A stretch of DNA of 64,000 nt from assembly GCA_030765055.1 (NCBI GenBank), contig CM060950.1:270202581-270266580 (forward strand), given 5' to 3'. The notes under the pieces were generated by a model. The model did not search any database and was not told the origin of the DNA. It saw nothing but the letters and a program-made list of their open reading frames with translations. The DNA comes from Mantis religiosa. Lineage: Eukaryota; Arthropoda; Insecta; Mantodea; Mantidae. Positions 45,050 through 56,300 of this stretch are shown piece by piece (the first letter of the stretch is position 1; each line of letters starts with the position of its first letter). The position numbers and the translations under genes were made by a program.

Positions 45050-46059
45050 CTGTACTTGTTCGAATTATTCCTGTTCCTTCAGTTCAGTTCAGAAGGTAGC
45101 AAAATGCTGAAAATAAAAGGTAGCGCTAGTTTTAGTACGTTAAAGAATTTTCAGATACGTTCAAAACAGATGGAAAAATGCTATATTGTCAGCCTTTTGC
45201 AAAGTCTATAAAAGCCGATCGAGATCCCACGTAACGCAGCGTTTATGCGACAACAAACATATCTTGACGGCTTCACGTTCTTCTATGAAGCAGCTAATTT
45301 TAAGCAAGAGGTTTCTAATGGACAGTGTAGAGAAGGCCTGTGTTGTGTACTGTAACTCCAGTTACCAATAATTGGAATGTGACATCAATAATCCATCACT
45401 GGTGAGTTATCAGAACAGTCATTTTATTACAAGTGTTTGTACTATGTAAAATGGAAGAAAATATGTTTTTGTTTTATAAATGATTTGAAATTTATAAAAA
45501 AAATATTTTCTTGATTTTAATGCATTTTAATACCTACAAAATCCGTTTGCTGGTTGTTATTCATGGTCATGCAGATATATTGCAACCCACCGGCATTTAA
45601 TGGATAGAACTCGCTTTTGTAAGATTAGTTTGTAGAAGAATGAGTAGAAAAATACATGTGGATGCAATACATGAGTTTATTACTAGTCTTCGAAATGACT
45701 AGAAAACTGCGAAAGACTGTAAATACCTGTTAATAAAGGCAGTAATGCCCTATTAGTGCCGATAAAACCGGTTTTTCAGTTGCTTTAACAGACTATAGGA
45801 CCGAAATATTCCAACTCAAAACTCATGCATTATGTATATTACTCCAAGCTGGATTTGTACAAATCAGGTTATTAGCACTGAATGTGGACACGCGCGCGCG
45901 CGTGCCCGGAGTAACAGTAACGGAGGGGAAACTTGACACAAACTCATCTGTAACTTACCCCGCCCCCTCCCAAAAATAATAAATTAAGAAAGAGAAATTG
46001 TGTTTGGTTGGATTACGGTACTTCGGGGATTTGGCACTGCGACCAGTCTTGAGCTATTG
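45050..46059. other. Unique sequence
   Basis: Includes a short alternating CG run (about 45892-45902) and a C-rich spot. No gene recognised. Confidence 0.4.
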
Positions 46060-46061
46060 TA

Positions 46062-46333
46062 CAGTCACGCTGCTGAAATGCTTACCGTGGCTTTATCTTT
46101 GTTAATAGAAACCTCTCAGATAACGCACTGATTACTTCACGTGGACATAACATCTATCTGTCATTTATGATTCCTGCGCATTTCACTGGCTGAAGTGATG
46201 CGTTCATTGGTGTTCAGCACACGACCGAGAGACGTGCCAGTATCCCTCTCACTCTTACAATTATAGTCAGTGCGTTATCTGAGGTTTCTATTAACAAAGA
46301 TAATTCAGAGTAACGTTTCGAACAGCGCGACTA
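46062..46333 (-). mobile_element. MITE with ~70-bp TIRs, copy 2
   Basis: 272 bp, starts CAGTCACGCTGCTGAAATG and ends CGTTTCGAACAGCGCGACTA; TA on both sides (46060-46061, 46334-46335). The arms with CTTTATCTTTGTTAATAGAA match copy 1 at 5793-6067. The core (CATCTATCTGTCATTTATGA, GTGATGCGTTCATTGGTG) is the reverse complement of the core of copy 1, so this copy is in the opposite orientation. Confidence 0.88.
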
Positions 46334-46344
46334 TACCTATGCGC

Positions 46345-46770
46345 CGAAGTGGAACATCCTCGGGATGAAGGATGAGGCGAGAGGAGACAGAAAGTGGCGG
46401 CGTACGTCCCAAGGAACCACGACAGTGCAGAGGGCAGGGTTCCTACACTTCACCAGTTGTAACCTCCTCGGCAGACCAACAGAAACGGTATCTCACCCGT
46501 CACGGTCAGAAAGGCCCACCAAGTCTGACCGGAGACCGGAAACCGTCCTATCGAAGGTGGAATTGTTTACCAAGAGCATATCATCCTGTCATGCACCGCC
46601 GAGAGTTCCGCCGACAGTTCTACCCTGAAAGACACCACCAGATGAAAGATGACGTGAATTAACCGGAACCCCCCGTAAACCCACGGGTCAAGTAGGTCGG
46701 CCATGGGTATCAACCCCGGATCTCCGAAATTCGGGCCGCAGACGAAACCGCCGGTGTCATCTCGCTTGGT
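46345..46770 (-). repeat. Dispersed family C, copy 2
   Basis: Matches copies at 31600-32275 and 56460-56850 in reverse: GATGAGGCGAGAGGAGACAG, ATATCATCCTGTCATGCACC and GTTCTACCCTGAAAGACACC. Two overlapping reading frames of about 90 codons are open but are not conserved in the other copies. Confidence 0.65.
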
Positions 46771-46884
46771 GAGAGATTTCGTAACATTCAGTCTTTTACA
46801 AACCATTCTCGCTAAAACTTATTCTCCCATCTGCTTTATGTTAATCCAGAGGAACATTTTTCATAAGGGGTTACTAAGTAAATC

Positions 46885-47060
46885 AGTGGTTTCGTTCGTG
46901 ACACTCGTGTTGCCGGTCTGTGGTTCGATTCCCAGATTGGAGGTGATGATCTTGAGGTCACCCTCCGAAACCTTTACTAGCTCGTGTGAATTATCCTTAA
47001 GACTCAACGTGTCTCATTCAGCCGCCATCACACCCTCTGGGTGCCTCCACTTCAAAAGTA
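46885..47060 (+). repeat. Probable tRNA-like SINE
   Basis: TCAGTGGTTTCGTTCGTGAC (A-box-like) is followed by GTGGTTCGATTCCCAG (a near-perfect B box, 46920-46935). The body has C-rich strings such as AGGTCACCCTCCGAAACC. No second copy in the window. Confidence 0.45.
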
Positions 47061-47069
47061 CTAGAACTG

Positions 47070-47578
47070 TATTACATTTAAATTATGAATTTAAACGAGA
47101 AGTACTTGTTTTGTACATTGAGGCTTTGTCTCTTATGGTTCACTTGGTGCACAAAACTGTAGAGATTTTATTTAGAAAAAAGAGCTTTTCACAGACCATG
47201 GACAGAACATTCAAGATACTATGCTATTCATTTATAATGAAATATTCTAAATGTGTTGTATTTTAATCAAAGTCTATAGAAAGCCATTTTTCAGGAAAAG
47301 AAACATTACGAAACATAGTTATAAATGGTGGTTTGTTTGTCGTGGAAAAAATGTTCTACAAAATCTTCGTGTTGCATCAGAGGAAGTCATCATAATTATC
47401 AAATTTGGTACTTGTCCAAGTTTCATTTATGAGTCATGCTGTTTGCGCACGCGTGTAACGTTTTCGGGAAAGAAAATACCTCTTTAAGTTAAATTCCGAG
47501 TCTCAAAATATTATTTCCATTGAAATCTCGAAATCAAATTATTGTACATGGTTGAGAACGTAATAACTAAGGCTCGAA
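47070..47578. other. Unique AT-rich sequence
   Basis: No recognisable feature. Confidence 0.4.
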
Positions 47579-47579
47579 A

Positions 47580-47838
47580 CGTATAACCCCATGTATTCTG
47601 CGGTAGTAAACGTAACGCATGGCGTAGCAGCCGAAAGTGGGTCTAAGCCTGCCAACCCGACTGCCAGCCTTACGCCCATATACACAGGGCAGATGTTCGC
47701 GATCATCCAATCGAGACGGGGTGGAGATTTGGAGTTAAAATCTGCACTCCCCAGGAGTGAGATCGATTTTGCGCGCTTCCGGCCGTAGGGAACCAAAGAA
47801 CAACGCTCTAGCTCACTACGCCACGGCACAGGACTTTG
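47580..47838 (-). repeat. tRNA-derived SINE, family B, copy 2
   Basis: On the minus strand the head reads GTCCTGTGCCGTGGCGTAG and TGAGCTAGAGCGTTG, an A-box match; the B box is weak (AAAATCGATCTCAC). The body with TATGGGCGTAAGGCTGGCAG and TCGGGTTGGCAGGC aligns with copy 1 at 2545-2858. Confidence 0.65.
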
Positions 47839-47839
47839 C

Positions 47840-49605
47840 GGTCGCCAGGTATAATATAAATAAAGTTAAGACAACGTGAACTCAGTGACAGTGCCTCTAG
47901 GCGTTTGGTGATATTGAATGCCAGTCGCTTAGATACGCAGAGATTCAATTTGCCAGCCTTGGTAATAACGAGGTATAGGAATTCATAAGCACGTGGCTTC
48001 AACCCGGGAAGAGCCGCATTGCGCAATATGACAGTGCGCACGGTTATACTGAACCTTGTTTACTTTGTGCATGTACATATATGCTGCGATGCCCAAAACC
48101 TAATCTACAAAAGATGCAGTGAAATCCATTCTCCTTGTGTTTTTGATGGACACTCACGGTAATGTAAACTTTTGCGGAAGAAACGGCTCATAACGTAGTC
48201 ATATTTAGCCTTAGATGGAGATTACCACCCACTAAGTGCTCCACTCTCAAGGAACACGACTCTGAGGACAGCTCCCCCGTGAATGGTAATCATAAAATTA
48301 TTGAAGATACAGTAACGACGATAGTTCTGTGCCGGTGACCTACTTTCTTCGCGCACTGGATAGAGTCTATGACCAAGCGTCACTTCATCTTCTGCTAGTG
48401 GTAAAAGATGGAAGACAATGCAGCAAGGCCATATTTCACAGACTCGTCTTTACTAAAACGCATACCTTAAAACATATGAGTACTTCATCATCTTAGCCAC
48501 TTCTTTACTGTTTTACTACCTGGCTTTCACAGATGTTTTAATTTACAGGAAAATAAAAATCTGCGGTGATGCCTTTGTGGCTTGTAGCGCATGTAAGTCA
48601 GTTAGCCGATTCTCGTATGAAGATATGTTTCATCTTCATAGACAACCGACCTTTTTATGACACGTAAATATGACACGCGACAATTTCTCATATATCCTTT
48701 CCTATAACAAGACCCTGTTGTTCCTCATTTTCTTCTACTTGAAACATATGCCACAAAAGATAGTCTAAACTAGTGCTTCCATCTTTAAAGTTAATGCAAT
48801 TTTGATGTTTCAGGAGTCGCAAATTTTGACAGTGAGTACAGTTTTCTCCTGAATATACAAATTATAAATTGTTTGGCGAATTACACACCTATCAAAGTCA
48901 TCAATGACAGTCATAGTTTCTGGTACACATGTACTTTCCAGATGTTTCAAAGGAGGTCCCTGTGCCTCATATTTCTCCCCTTCTTTAATTACTTTACGAA
49001 ATTTTCACTCAGATACTTTTGTTGCTGCACTCACCCTCCCTTACATTTTATTAGCATATCGCCAGAAACTGCTTCCCGTTTCATAATAGACTGACATTAT
49101 TAACAGTACAAAGTACAAATTTGGTGTGATCATCCCGGTCTGCTTATTCGCAAAGACGGTAGTTCCTTAAAATTATATAACAACTCATTGATTTACTTGA
49201 TCTTCCAGTTAGTTATTTAAGAGGTACAGCTCCGTACCAAAATTGTTTGAACCAAAATAACTCGTGTGTTTGCATATTGTCGCTCTTCACCTTGACACCG
49301 AAATAAAGGTTTGCCAGAAGTAAAGAATCATGATGGATGTCAAAGGAATGTTGGTTCTTTGTTACAAGGGCAATGCCAGTTGAGTTGTGGGGAAAATTGT
49401 TATAACAAAAGCAATGTAAGAAACAGTGTCCTTAGCAGATTTCCAAAGGGGCTCACTTGACTTGTATGAATAGGAAATTCTTTGGATCATTCTGAATGGC
49501 ATGACAAAACAGCCACAAAGGGATTTTGGTTGAATGAAGAGGGCTTTCCTGTAAGTGAAAGTAATACACCCACGCGCAGCTGACCTCCGTGGCTTGCAAG
49601 CCATC
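47840..49605. other. Unique AT-rich sequence
   Basis: Only short unrecognised frames. No repeat copies noticed. Confidence 0.4.
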
Positions 49606-49608
49606 AAG

Positions 49609-49727
49609 AACAGTCTTCGGCGTGAGGCCGATCAAAACAGTCTTCGGCGTGAGGCCGATCAAAACAGTCTTCGGCGTGAGGCCGATTAGAGCGGTCCGAG
49701 GCGTGAAGCCTATTAGAACAGTCCTCT
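49609..49727. repeat. 27-bp minisatellite, about 4.4 units
   Basis: Units begin at 49609, 49636, 49663, 49690 and 49717; the first three are nearly identical (AACAGTCTTCGGCGTGAGG, then CCGATCAA), the fourth has diverged. On the minus strand each unit is nine codons (IGLTPKTVL), so the open frame there follows from the unit length. Confidence 0.92.
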
Positions 49728-49729
49728 TG

Positions 49730-50150
49730 TTCTCTCTTGAATATTTGTCGGTTCATATATGTATATGAGGAACGAATAAAGTTTATCGAGTAATAAACAT
49801 TCTGCCGTCAGTAACTCTAAACAGAGATTGGTAACCCTTGGTCGGCAACTTTCATTTCGATGTTTTAAAAGAAGAAGCAGTAAATATAAGTTGGAAACGG
49901 GCATTCCAGTGTTACTAAAATCTCCTTCTCACACACACCGACGCTTAACCTGAGAGAAACCTCATTGCTCGCCGACTTATTTGCTCGCCTATCTTTATTT
50001 TGACAGCTTACACGTTATACGAAATTACATAAAATTCTTAAGGAATGAAAACTTCGTAAGCTGTTCTAAGAATTCAAGATGCATGTTTTATTTTTCGTGT
50101 AAATAGTTTAAATACTATTCAGTTTCTAGAAACTTCTGAGTTTGGCTATT
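49730..50150. other. Unique sequence
   Basis: No recognisable feature. Confidence 0.4.
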
Positions 50151-50151
50151 C

Positions 50152-50371
50152 TACGCCGCGGTTGAGTGGTTAGACCGCTCGACTGTTACCAAGGCGGCCC
50201 GAGTTCGATCCGAGCCGAAAAGTGGGATTTGTGGTAGGGCGGGTGTGCTCCGGAATCTCCGGTTGTCCCGCCATCTCATTCTACTGGTACTCCATCTTCA
50301 TCTTATGTATCATCAGTGTCACCGCCTGTGGTGCCGCATGTAGTAAACGCGGGCGTTAAACACTACACATT
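50152..50371 (+). repeat. tRNA-derived SINE, family A, copy 4
   Basis: A box CGGTTGAGTGGTTAGACCGC, B box GAGTTCGATCCGAG (mutated), conserved body with TCCGGAATCTCCGGTTGTCC and the tail GCGGGCGTTAAACACTACAC. A short deletion lies after the B box. Confidence 0.88.
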
Positions 50372-50430
50372 TCATTTCTCTGGGACAGAGTTTCGTTTTG
50401 AAACTGAACGAACTAGATTATGGATAATAA

Positions 50431-50987
50431 TGTAACGCGACCGTTGGAACACCCTGTAAAGCAGCTGGGAGCGGAAGACGGGGGAGGTCAATGTTAGCTA
50501 CGCCCTCCCCTCGTTTGTCTTATAGTGGTGACAGGGACGACTGGGGAAAGAAACATAATTGTGCGGTCTGTTTCTCTTCCACCTGGTTCCAGAAATTACG
50601 GGATCTTTCATCATCTGGAAACGTCTAGAAGACGGTGAGATGCTTATAAAAAGGGCTGCAGCTAGTCAGTCAGGGAGTCAGTTGTTGGTTTGGTCAGTGA
50701 GTGTGAGTGAGGAGACAGTCGCAGTTCTTGGTGTAAGAGTTAGTCAGTGACGTGTTAATGAACGAAAAGATTGTGCAATGGAAGACTGTACGAACTGTGT
50801 ATGTGTATCGGAGTTTATGTAATCGCGAGTACAAGTGAAGTTGTAACGGACGAACTGGTGAATTGTAATTGTGTGCAGCAAGTAATTCTGTGTAATTGGC
50901 AAGTGTTAAACTGTAAGTCGGTGGAAATAAAGAACATTTTTGAGTGGTGTAATTGGACTTTTTATTCCACGAACCCACAAAGTCACA
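50431..50987 (+). mobile_element. Solo LTR 2 (Gypsy-like), TSD ATAA
   Basis: 557 bp, starts TGTAACGCGACCGTTGG and ends CCCACAAAGTCACA; ATAA on both sides (50427-50430 and 50988-50991). TATA-like CTTATAAAAAGG near 50643 and AATAAAG near 50926. The last ~170 bases match LTR 1 closely (GGTGAATTGTAATTGTGTGC, then AGTAATTCTGTGTAATTGGC); the first half is more different. A pure LTR without internal region. Confidence 0.87.
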
Positions 50988-50991
50988 ATAA

Positions 50992-51330
50992 TTACCAGAA
51001 AGTTGTAGAATTCCTTCTGGAGTCGAAAAGTGTAGATGGGGAATGTTTTTTAGAAGTAGAGCGATGAAGCAATTGAACTGTTCGCTAAGCCCTAATGGAG
51101 AGGGATATGTTAGTTTTAAAGTATGGGCAATACAGTGTACAACATTATTATTATTCGTACACTCCAGTTTTATAAGAAAGTATTTTAATATCTATTAGAA
51201 GCCACGATTAAATCAATATTTTTTCCAACATGTGAAGCAAAATAATGCTATATTAGGAATTAACTAAATATTAACATATGAAGTTACAAAGTAAATTAAA
51301 TGAAACTCTAAAAGAAACATGACCATTTAT
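50992..51330. other. Unique AT-rich sequence
   Basis: No recognisable feature. Confidence 0.4.
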
Positions 51331-51562
51331 GTACAACTTTTCTATTCGTACATTAGAAATATCAGTTCAATAATAAATACACATTTGACAATCTAATACT
51401 TTGTTGGGTATCCCTTGGCTTTAATAAGTGTCTCAAACCTTCTCTTCATAGAACCAACAAGTTTCTGCATTCTGTTGGGCTGATTTTACTCCATTATTCC
51501 TCCACAACATTTATAAGCTTTTCTTTGGTACGGAAAGATAGAGTCAGACTGATAAATTCAAT

Positions 51563-51634
51563 GCCATAGCCGGGATTTAAATCACGGATCTTCTGGTTGC
51601 CGTCAAGCCGCTCTAACCCTTGAGCTACTATGGC
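51563..51634 (-). repeat. tRNA-like core H1
   Basis: Acceptor-like ends GCCATAG and CTATGGC pair; the B box is mutated (GTGATTTAAATCCC). Part of the composite above. Confidence 0.7.
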
Positions 51635-51876
51635 CAACGTGCCAACATGACATTAAATTCTCCAACTGAGTCTTGTTTCTCCCGGTAAGCCCCTTAGGAG
51701 TTCTCGTAAACACATGATACAACTACCGTAATGGTGACTTACAACATGTAAGTACTTTAAGGCCCGGTCTTTATATTAACCACTATTAGGTCAAATTATG
51801 AAAATTAATTGTTCTTTCACACTGGCCGTGTGTAGGCTTAAGTATGGAAAGATAGAGTCAGACTGAAAAATTCAAT

Positions 51877-51949
51877 GAAATAGCCGGGATTTGAACCACG
51901 GATCTTCTGGTTGCCGTCCAGCCGCTCTAACCCTTCAGCTACTATGACC
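51877..51949 (-). repeat. tRNA-like core H2
   Basis: Nearly the same as H3 in reverse (TCCAGCCGCTCTAACCCTTC on the plus strand); acceptor ends are partly changed. Part of the composite above. Confidence 0.7.
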
Positions 51950-52062
51950 AAGGTAGATAAGTCGCCAATAAGGTAGTTGTCTCACATGTTTACGAGAACT
52001 CCTAAGTGGTTTACAGAGAAAACACGAGTCCGTTGGAGTATTTAATGTCATGGCGGCACGTT

Positions 52063-52136
52063 GGCCATAGTAGCTCAAGGGTTAGAGCGGCTGGACGGCA
52101 ACCAGAAGATCCGTGGTTCAAATCCCGGCTATGGCA
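52063..52136 (+). repeat. tRNA-like core H3, best preserved
   Basis: Acceptor stem GCCATAG with CTATGGC is perfect (52064-52070 and 52129-52135). D-arm GCTC...GAGC pairs, and the anticodon arm GCTGG/CCAGA leaves a 7-nt loop ACGGCAA, which would give anticodon GGC (Ala). Position 33 is C instead of U, and the T stem has two mismatches (CGTGG/CCCGG), so a working tRNA is unlikely. B box GTGGTTCAAATCCC. The resemblance to a cloverleaf is strong for a SINE-type repeat. Confidence 0.75.
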
Positions 52137-53342
52137 TTGAATTTTTCAATCTGACTCTATCTTTCCATACGTTAGCCTACACACGGCCAGTGTGAAAGAA
52201 CAATTAATTTCCAACTTCTGTTTGGTCCTAACTCATTTCTTCAGAATTCTCCATAAATGCTCTATTAGATTTAAATCTTGCCTCTGAGGAGGTGTTTCCA
52301 GTAGTTTAGGTACATTCCATATTAACCAATTCATGTTCAGTCTTGACCTGTGTTTACTTTCATTGTCTTGTTGAAATATATAAACAGGTGCCATACCCAT
52401 TTTCTGGGCACTCTGTTTTATATTGTTCTTTAAAATGTGAAAATGCACATATTGGTCCTTAGTTCCATCAGTAAACTGTATTTTACCCATATCGTTGGAC
52501 AACATGCAGGCCCATATCATAATGGAACCACCAGCATGTTTAACTGTGGGAAGAATGTTTCTGGGATCATTGTATTAATTTGCTTTTGTCCAGACTCTGT
52601 TTATACCATCTGACCCAAAGAAGTTTATCTTAGTGTGGTCCGACCATACCACTCTGTTCCAGAAGTTTTCATTCTTTATGGATATGTTCCTTAGCAAACG
52701 AAACTTTTTTCCTGTTTGCTGCACTGACATATTGCTTCCTCCTCGGAGTTCGGTCATGATATCCGTACTTCCATAAAACACAACGAACAGTTTGGTCAGA
52801 CAGCTTCTTCCCAGACACATCTTCAACTAATAGACGTAACTGGGGAACACTTAATTTAGAATTTTATCGAATCCTGCTTACAACAAAACCTTCCTCTTTT
52901 GTATTTAGTTGCTTTCTTTAGGTTTTTGTGGTAAGTAATTCGTGGAACCTCGTTCTTTAAATTTCTTGACTATGTACTCTATGGTAGAATGCTATTTATT
53001 TACAGTTTGTGTTTTTTTTCTAAGATAATACCTTCTATTTGCCAAGTTTGTAATTACTTGCTTCAGATCATAACTAAGCTCGTTTTGCTTACCCATTTTG
53101 ACTAATAGTGACAGAACGTTTACAACTGCGACCACAGGAGCCCAGGCGACCTTTGAAACACATGCATATTGAAGTTGTTTACGACGAAGCGGGCATTCTT
53201 AACAACTTTACGAATAGGAAAGTTGCATAAAATTGGCAGCTACTTCTCTAATATAATAGTACAATACAATAGTACCGGTTTTGAAATGAAATTTGTCATT
53301 GCGATTTTTTGTTTTAGGTTTATCAAGCATATGTAAATTACT

Positions 53343-56300
53343 GAATTCGCACACATACATATATACATACATACATACTCACACCTTTATTTTTTTCTAA
53401 AAATTTTTTGTTTTAAATTCTGGAAGTATTATTTCAGTCAGACTCTACCTTTTCCAAACTTTGGCCTACACATGGCTGCTGTTAAAAAACAATTAATGTC
53501 CATTAAAAACGCGTGTCTCTGCTGAAATATCGAAATTGAATACAGCGCCTCCTCTACTTACCTTACGTAACAAAACAAAAATGGGTAGAAAATGTCATGT
53601 TAAACACCGATGATCAGGTCTTTTTCTTTCAGTCAAGCTTATTTAGTTAATTATTTCAATTTGGAAGGATGCTGTTTTCCTCTGTAGTTCAATCTGAGTT
53701 CATTCTTTTAATAAACTTTCAATCCATACTTGTTTGTATTTGCAACATACTTGACTTTGAACTCCTTATACAAATAGCTCTGGAATGTGAAAATACTATA
53801 AAAGGTTTTAAAATCACTAGTGGTATTATAAAATTTAAAATTCTCTAAAAACTCTGTAGGCGTTAATTTATAAGAAACGAACATAAATCATATAAACTCT
53901 CGCGGACACAAAGTGGACATTTTGTGTAGTATATAAGAACGGCTGGCATGACAACTTAGCGGGGAGGTCCGATGCTACAGGGTCGCCCTTCGGAGCTTAT
54001 ACAAACACCTAAAGAGAAGAGATAAACATAAACTTGGCGCGAAATGCGACACCAGGCCACAGTGTTCAAAGTGGCACCAACCCATGTAGTGGCCATGACA
54101 TCCCTTTTGATCAATTTTACAAACATTTACTACTGATCCATTAATTACTATTCGGTAGTTAACCGACTTTACGTTTTGGAATTCGCACACATACATAGAT
54201 GTTCATACTAACAGCTTTATTTTTTTCTAAAATATTTTTGTTTTAAATCCTGGAAGTATTATTTCTGTCAGACTCTACCTTTCCAAAATTTTGCCTACAC
54301 ATGGCTGGTGTTAAAGAACAATTAATATCCACTAAAACGTGTATCTGTGCTGAAATATCGAAATTGAATACAGCGCCTCCTCTACTTACCTTACGTAACA
54401 AAACAAAAATGGGTAGAAAATGTCATGTTAAACACCCATGATCAGGTCTTTTCCTTTCAGTCAAGCTTATTTAGTTAATTATTTAAATTTGGAAGGATGC
54501 TGTTTTCCTCTGTAGTTCAATCTGAGTTCATTCTGTTAATAAACTTTCAATCCATACTTGTTTGTATTTGCAACATACTTGACTTTGAACTCCTTATACA
54601 AATAGCTCTGGAATGTGAAAATACTATAAAACGTTTTAAAATCACTAGTGGTATTGTAAAATGTAAAATTCTCTAAAAACTGTGTACGCGTTAATTTATA
54701 AGAAACGAACATAGAATATGTAAACTCTCGCGGACACAAAGTGGACATTTTATCTAGTATATAAGAACGGCTGGCATGACAACTTAGCGGGGAGGACCGA
54801 TGCTACAGGGTCGCTCTTCGGAGCTTATACAAACACCTAAAGAGAAGAGGTAAACATAAACTTGGCGCGAAATGCGACACCAGGCCACAGTGTTCAAAGT
54901 GGCACCAACCCATGTAGTGGCCATGACATCCCTTTTGATCAATTTTACAAACATTTACTACTGATCCATGAATTACTATTCGGTATTTAACTGACTTTAC
55001 ATTTTGGAATTCCCACACATACATAGATGTTCATACTCACAGCTTTATTTTTTTTCTAAAATATTTTTGTTTTAAATCCTGGAAGTATTATTTCAGTCAG
55101 ACCCTACCTTTCCAAACTTTTACCTACACATGGCTGGTGTTAAAGAACAATTAATATCCACTAAAACGTGTATCTCTGCTGAAATATCGAAATTGAATAC
55201 AGCGCCTCCTCTACTTACCTTACGTAACAAAACAAAAATGGGTAGAAAATGTCATGTTAAACACCGATGATCAGGTCTTTTTCTGTTAGTCAAGCTTATT
55301 TAGTTAATTATTTAAATTTGGAAGGATGCTGTTTTCCTCTGTAGTTCAATCTGAGTTCTTTCTGTTAATAAACTTTCAATCCATACTTGTTTGTATTTGC
55401 AACACACTTGACTTTGAACTCCTTATACAAATAGCTCTGGAATGAGAAAATACTATAAAACGTTTTAAAAACATTGGTGGTATTATAAAATTTAAAATTC
55501 TCTAAAAACTGTGTAGGCGTTAACTTATAAGAAAGGAACATAAAATATATAAACTCTCGCGGACACAAAGTGGACATTTTGTGTAGTATATAAGAACGGC
55601 TGGCATGACAACTTAGCAATCCGAACAGCAGCTAAAGCTGAGCTCCACATAATCCTTCCAAGCTGCTTGGCATCAAAATTATATACCCAATAAATGTAAA
55701 TAAATAAAACACCAGGGTGCAAGGTGTTGCATCCTGTCCTTCAACCCCCAGGTACATACTAGTAACCTCATAAATATTCACCATTCTAAAAATCAACATT
55801 TTCACCCTACAATATCCCGATATTTACATTACCTGCGGTAAAACCCTTAACGGGTGGGCACGCAGCAAAAATCTTCTGGCTTTATACAGCCAGTCAGCAC
55901 CACATGGCATGGCATGGCAACTTAGCGGGGAGGTCCGATGCTACAGGGTCGCTCTTCGGAGCTTATACAAACACCTAAAGAGAAGGGGTAAACATAAACA
56001 GCACCACATGGCATGGCATGGCAACTTAGCGGGGAGGTCCGATGCTACAGGGTCGCTCTTCGGAGCTTAAACAAACACCTAAAGAGAAGAGATAAACATA
56101 AACTTGGCGCGAAATGCGACACCAGGCCACAGTGTTCAAAGTGGCACCAACACATGTAGTGGCCATGACCTCCCTTTTGATCAACTTTACAAACATTTAC
56201 TACTGATCCATGAATTACTATTCGGTATTTAACCGACTTTACGTTTTGGAATTCGCACACATACATAGATGTTCATACTCACACCTTTATTTTTTTTCTA

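Larger units (their letters stand above)
51532..52220. mobile_element. Composite of three tRNA-like units, 8-bp TSD
   Basis: The insert in the Tc1 element is flanked by TTTGGTAC (51524-51531) and TTTGGTCC (52221-52228). It holds two minus-strand units and one plus-strand unit of a family (H): a ~90-nt leader (TTTACGAGAACTCCTAAG, then TTTAATGTCATG), a 73-nt tRNA-like core and a ~80-nt tail (ATTGAATTTTTCAATCTGAC, TCTATCTTTCCATACG, CCTACACACGGCCAGTGTG). The second and third units form a palindrome with arms of about 150 bp (51805-51956 against 52061-52213). The first unit lacks the tail end. Confidence 0.82.
51333..53232 (-). pseudogene. Tc1-like element, split by a tRNA-like composite
   Basis: The minus-strand transposase starts at ATG 53096 (MGKQNELSYDLKQV) and ends near 51397 (FETLIKAKGYPTKY). 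Catalytic residues are present: D in VVWSDHTKINFFG, D in YIFQQDNESKHRS and E in LNLIEHLWRILKK. Damage: a frameshift near 52690, one in-frame stop (TAA in WTKAN*YNDPRN, about 52573), and a 689-bp insertion after the IEHLW motif. Imperfect 24-bp inverted repeats (ACAACTTTTCTATTCGTA and, in reverse, GCAACTTTCCTATTCGTA) mark the ends at 51333-51356 and 53210-53232. A worse copy lies at 40893-41530. Confidence 0.87.

Noticed and set aside
46365..46662. Two overlapping ~90-codon frames in family C copy 2
   Set aside because: Not conserved in the other family C copies.
49609..49727. CRISPR-like direct repeats
   Set aside because: Units are head-to-tail without spacers and the DNA is eukaryotic; it is a minisatellite.
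52063..52136. Functional tRNA-Ala gene
   Set aside because: Position 33 is C, the T stem has two mismatches, and related copies with leader and tail show a dispersed repeat.
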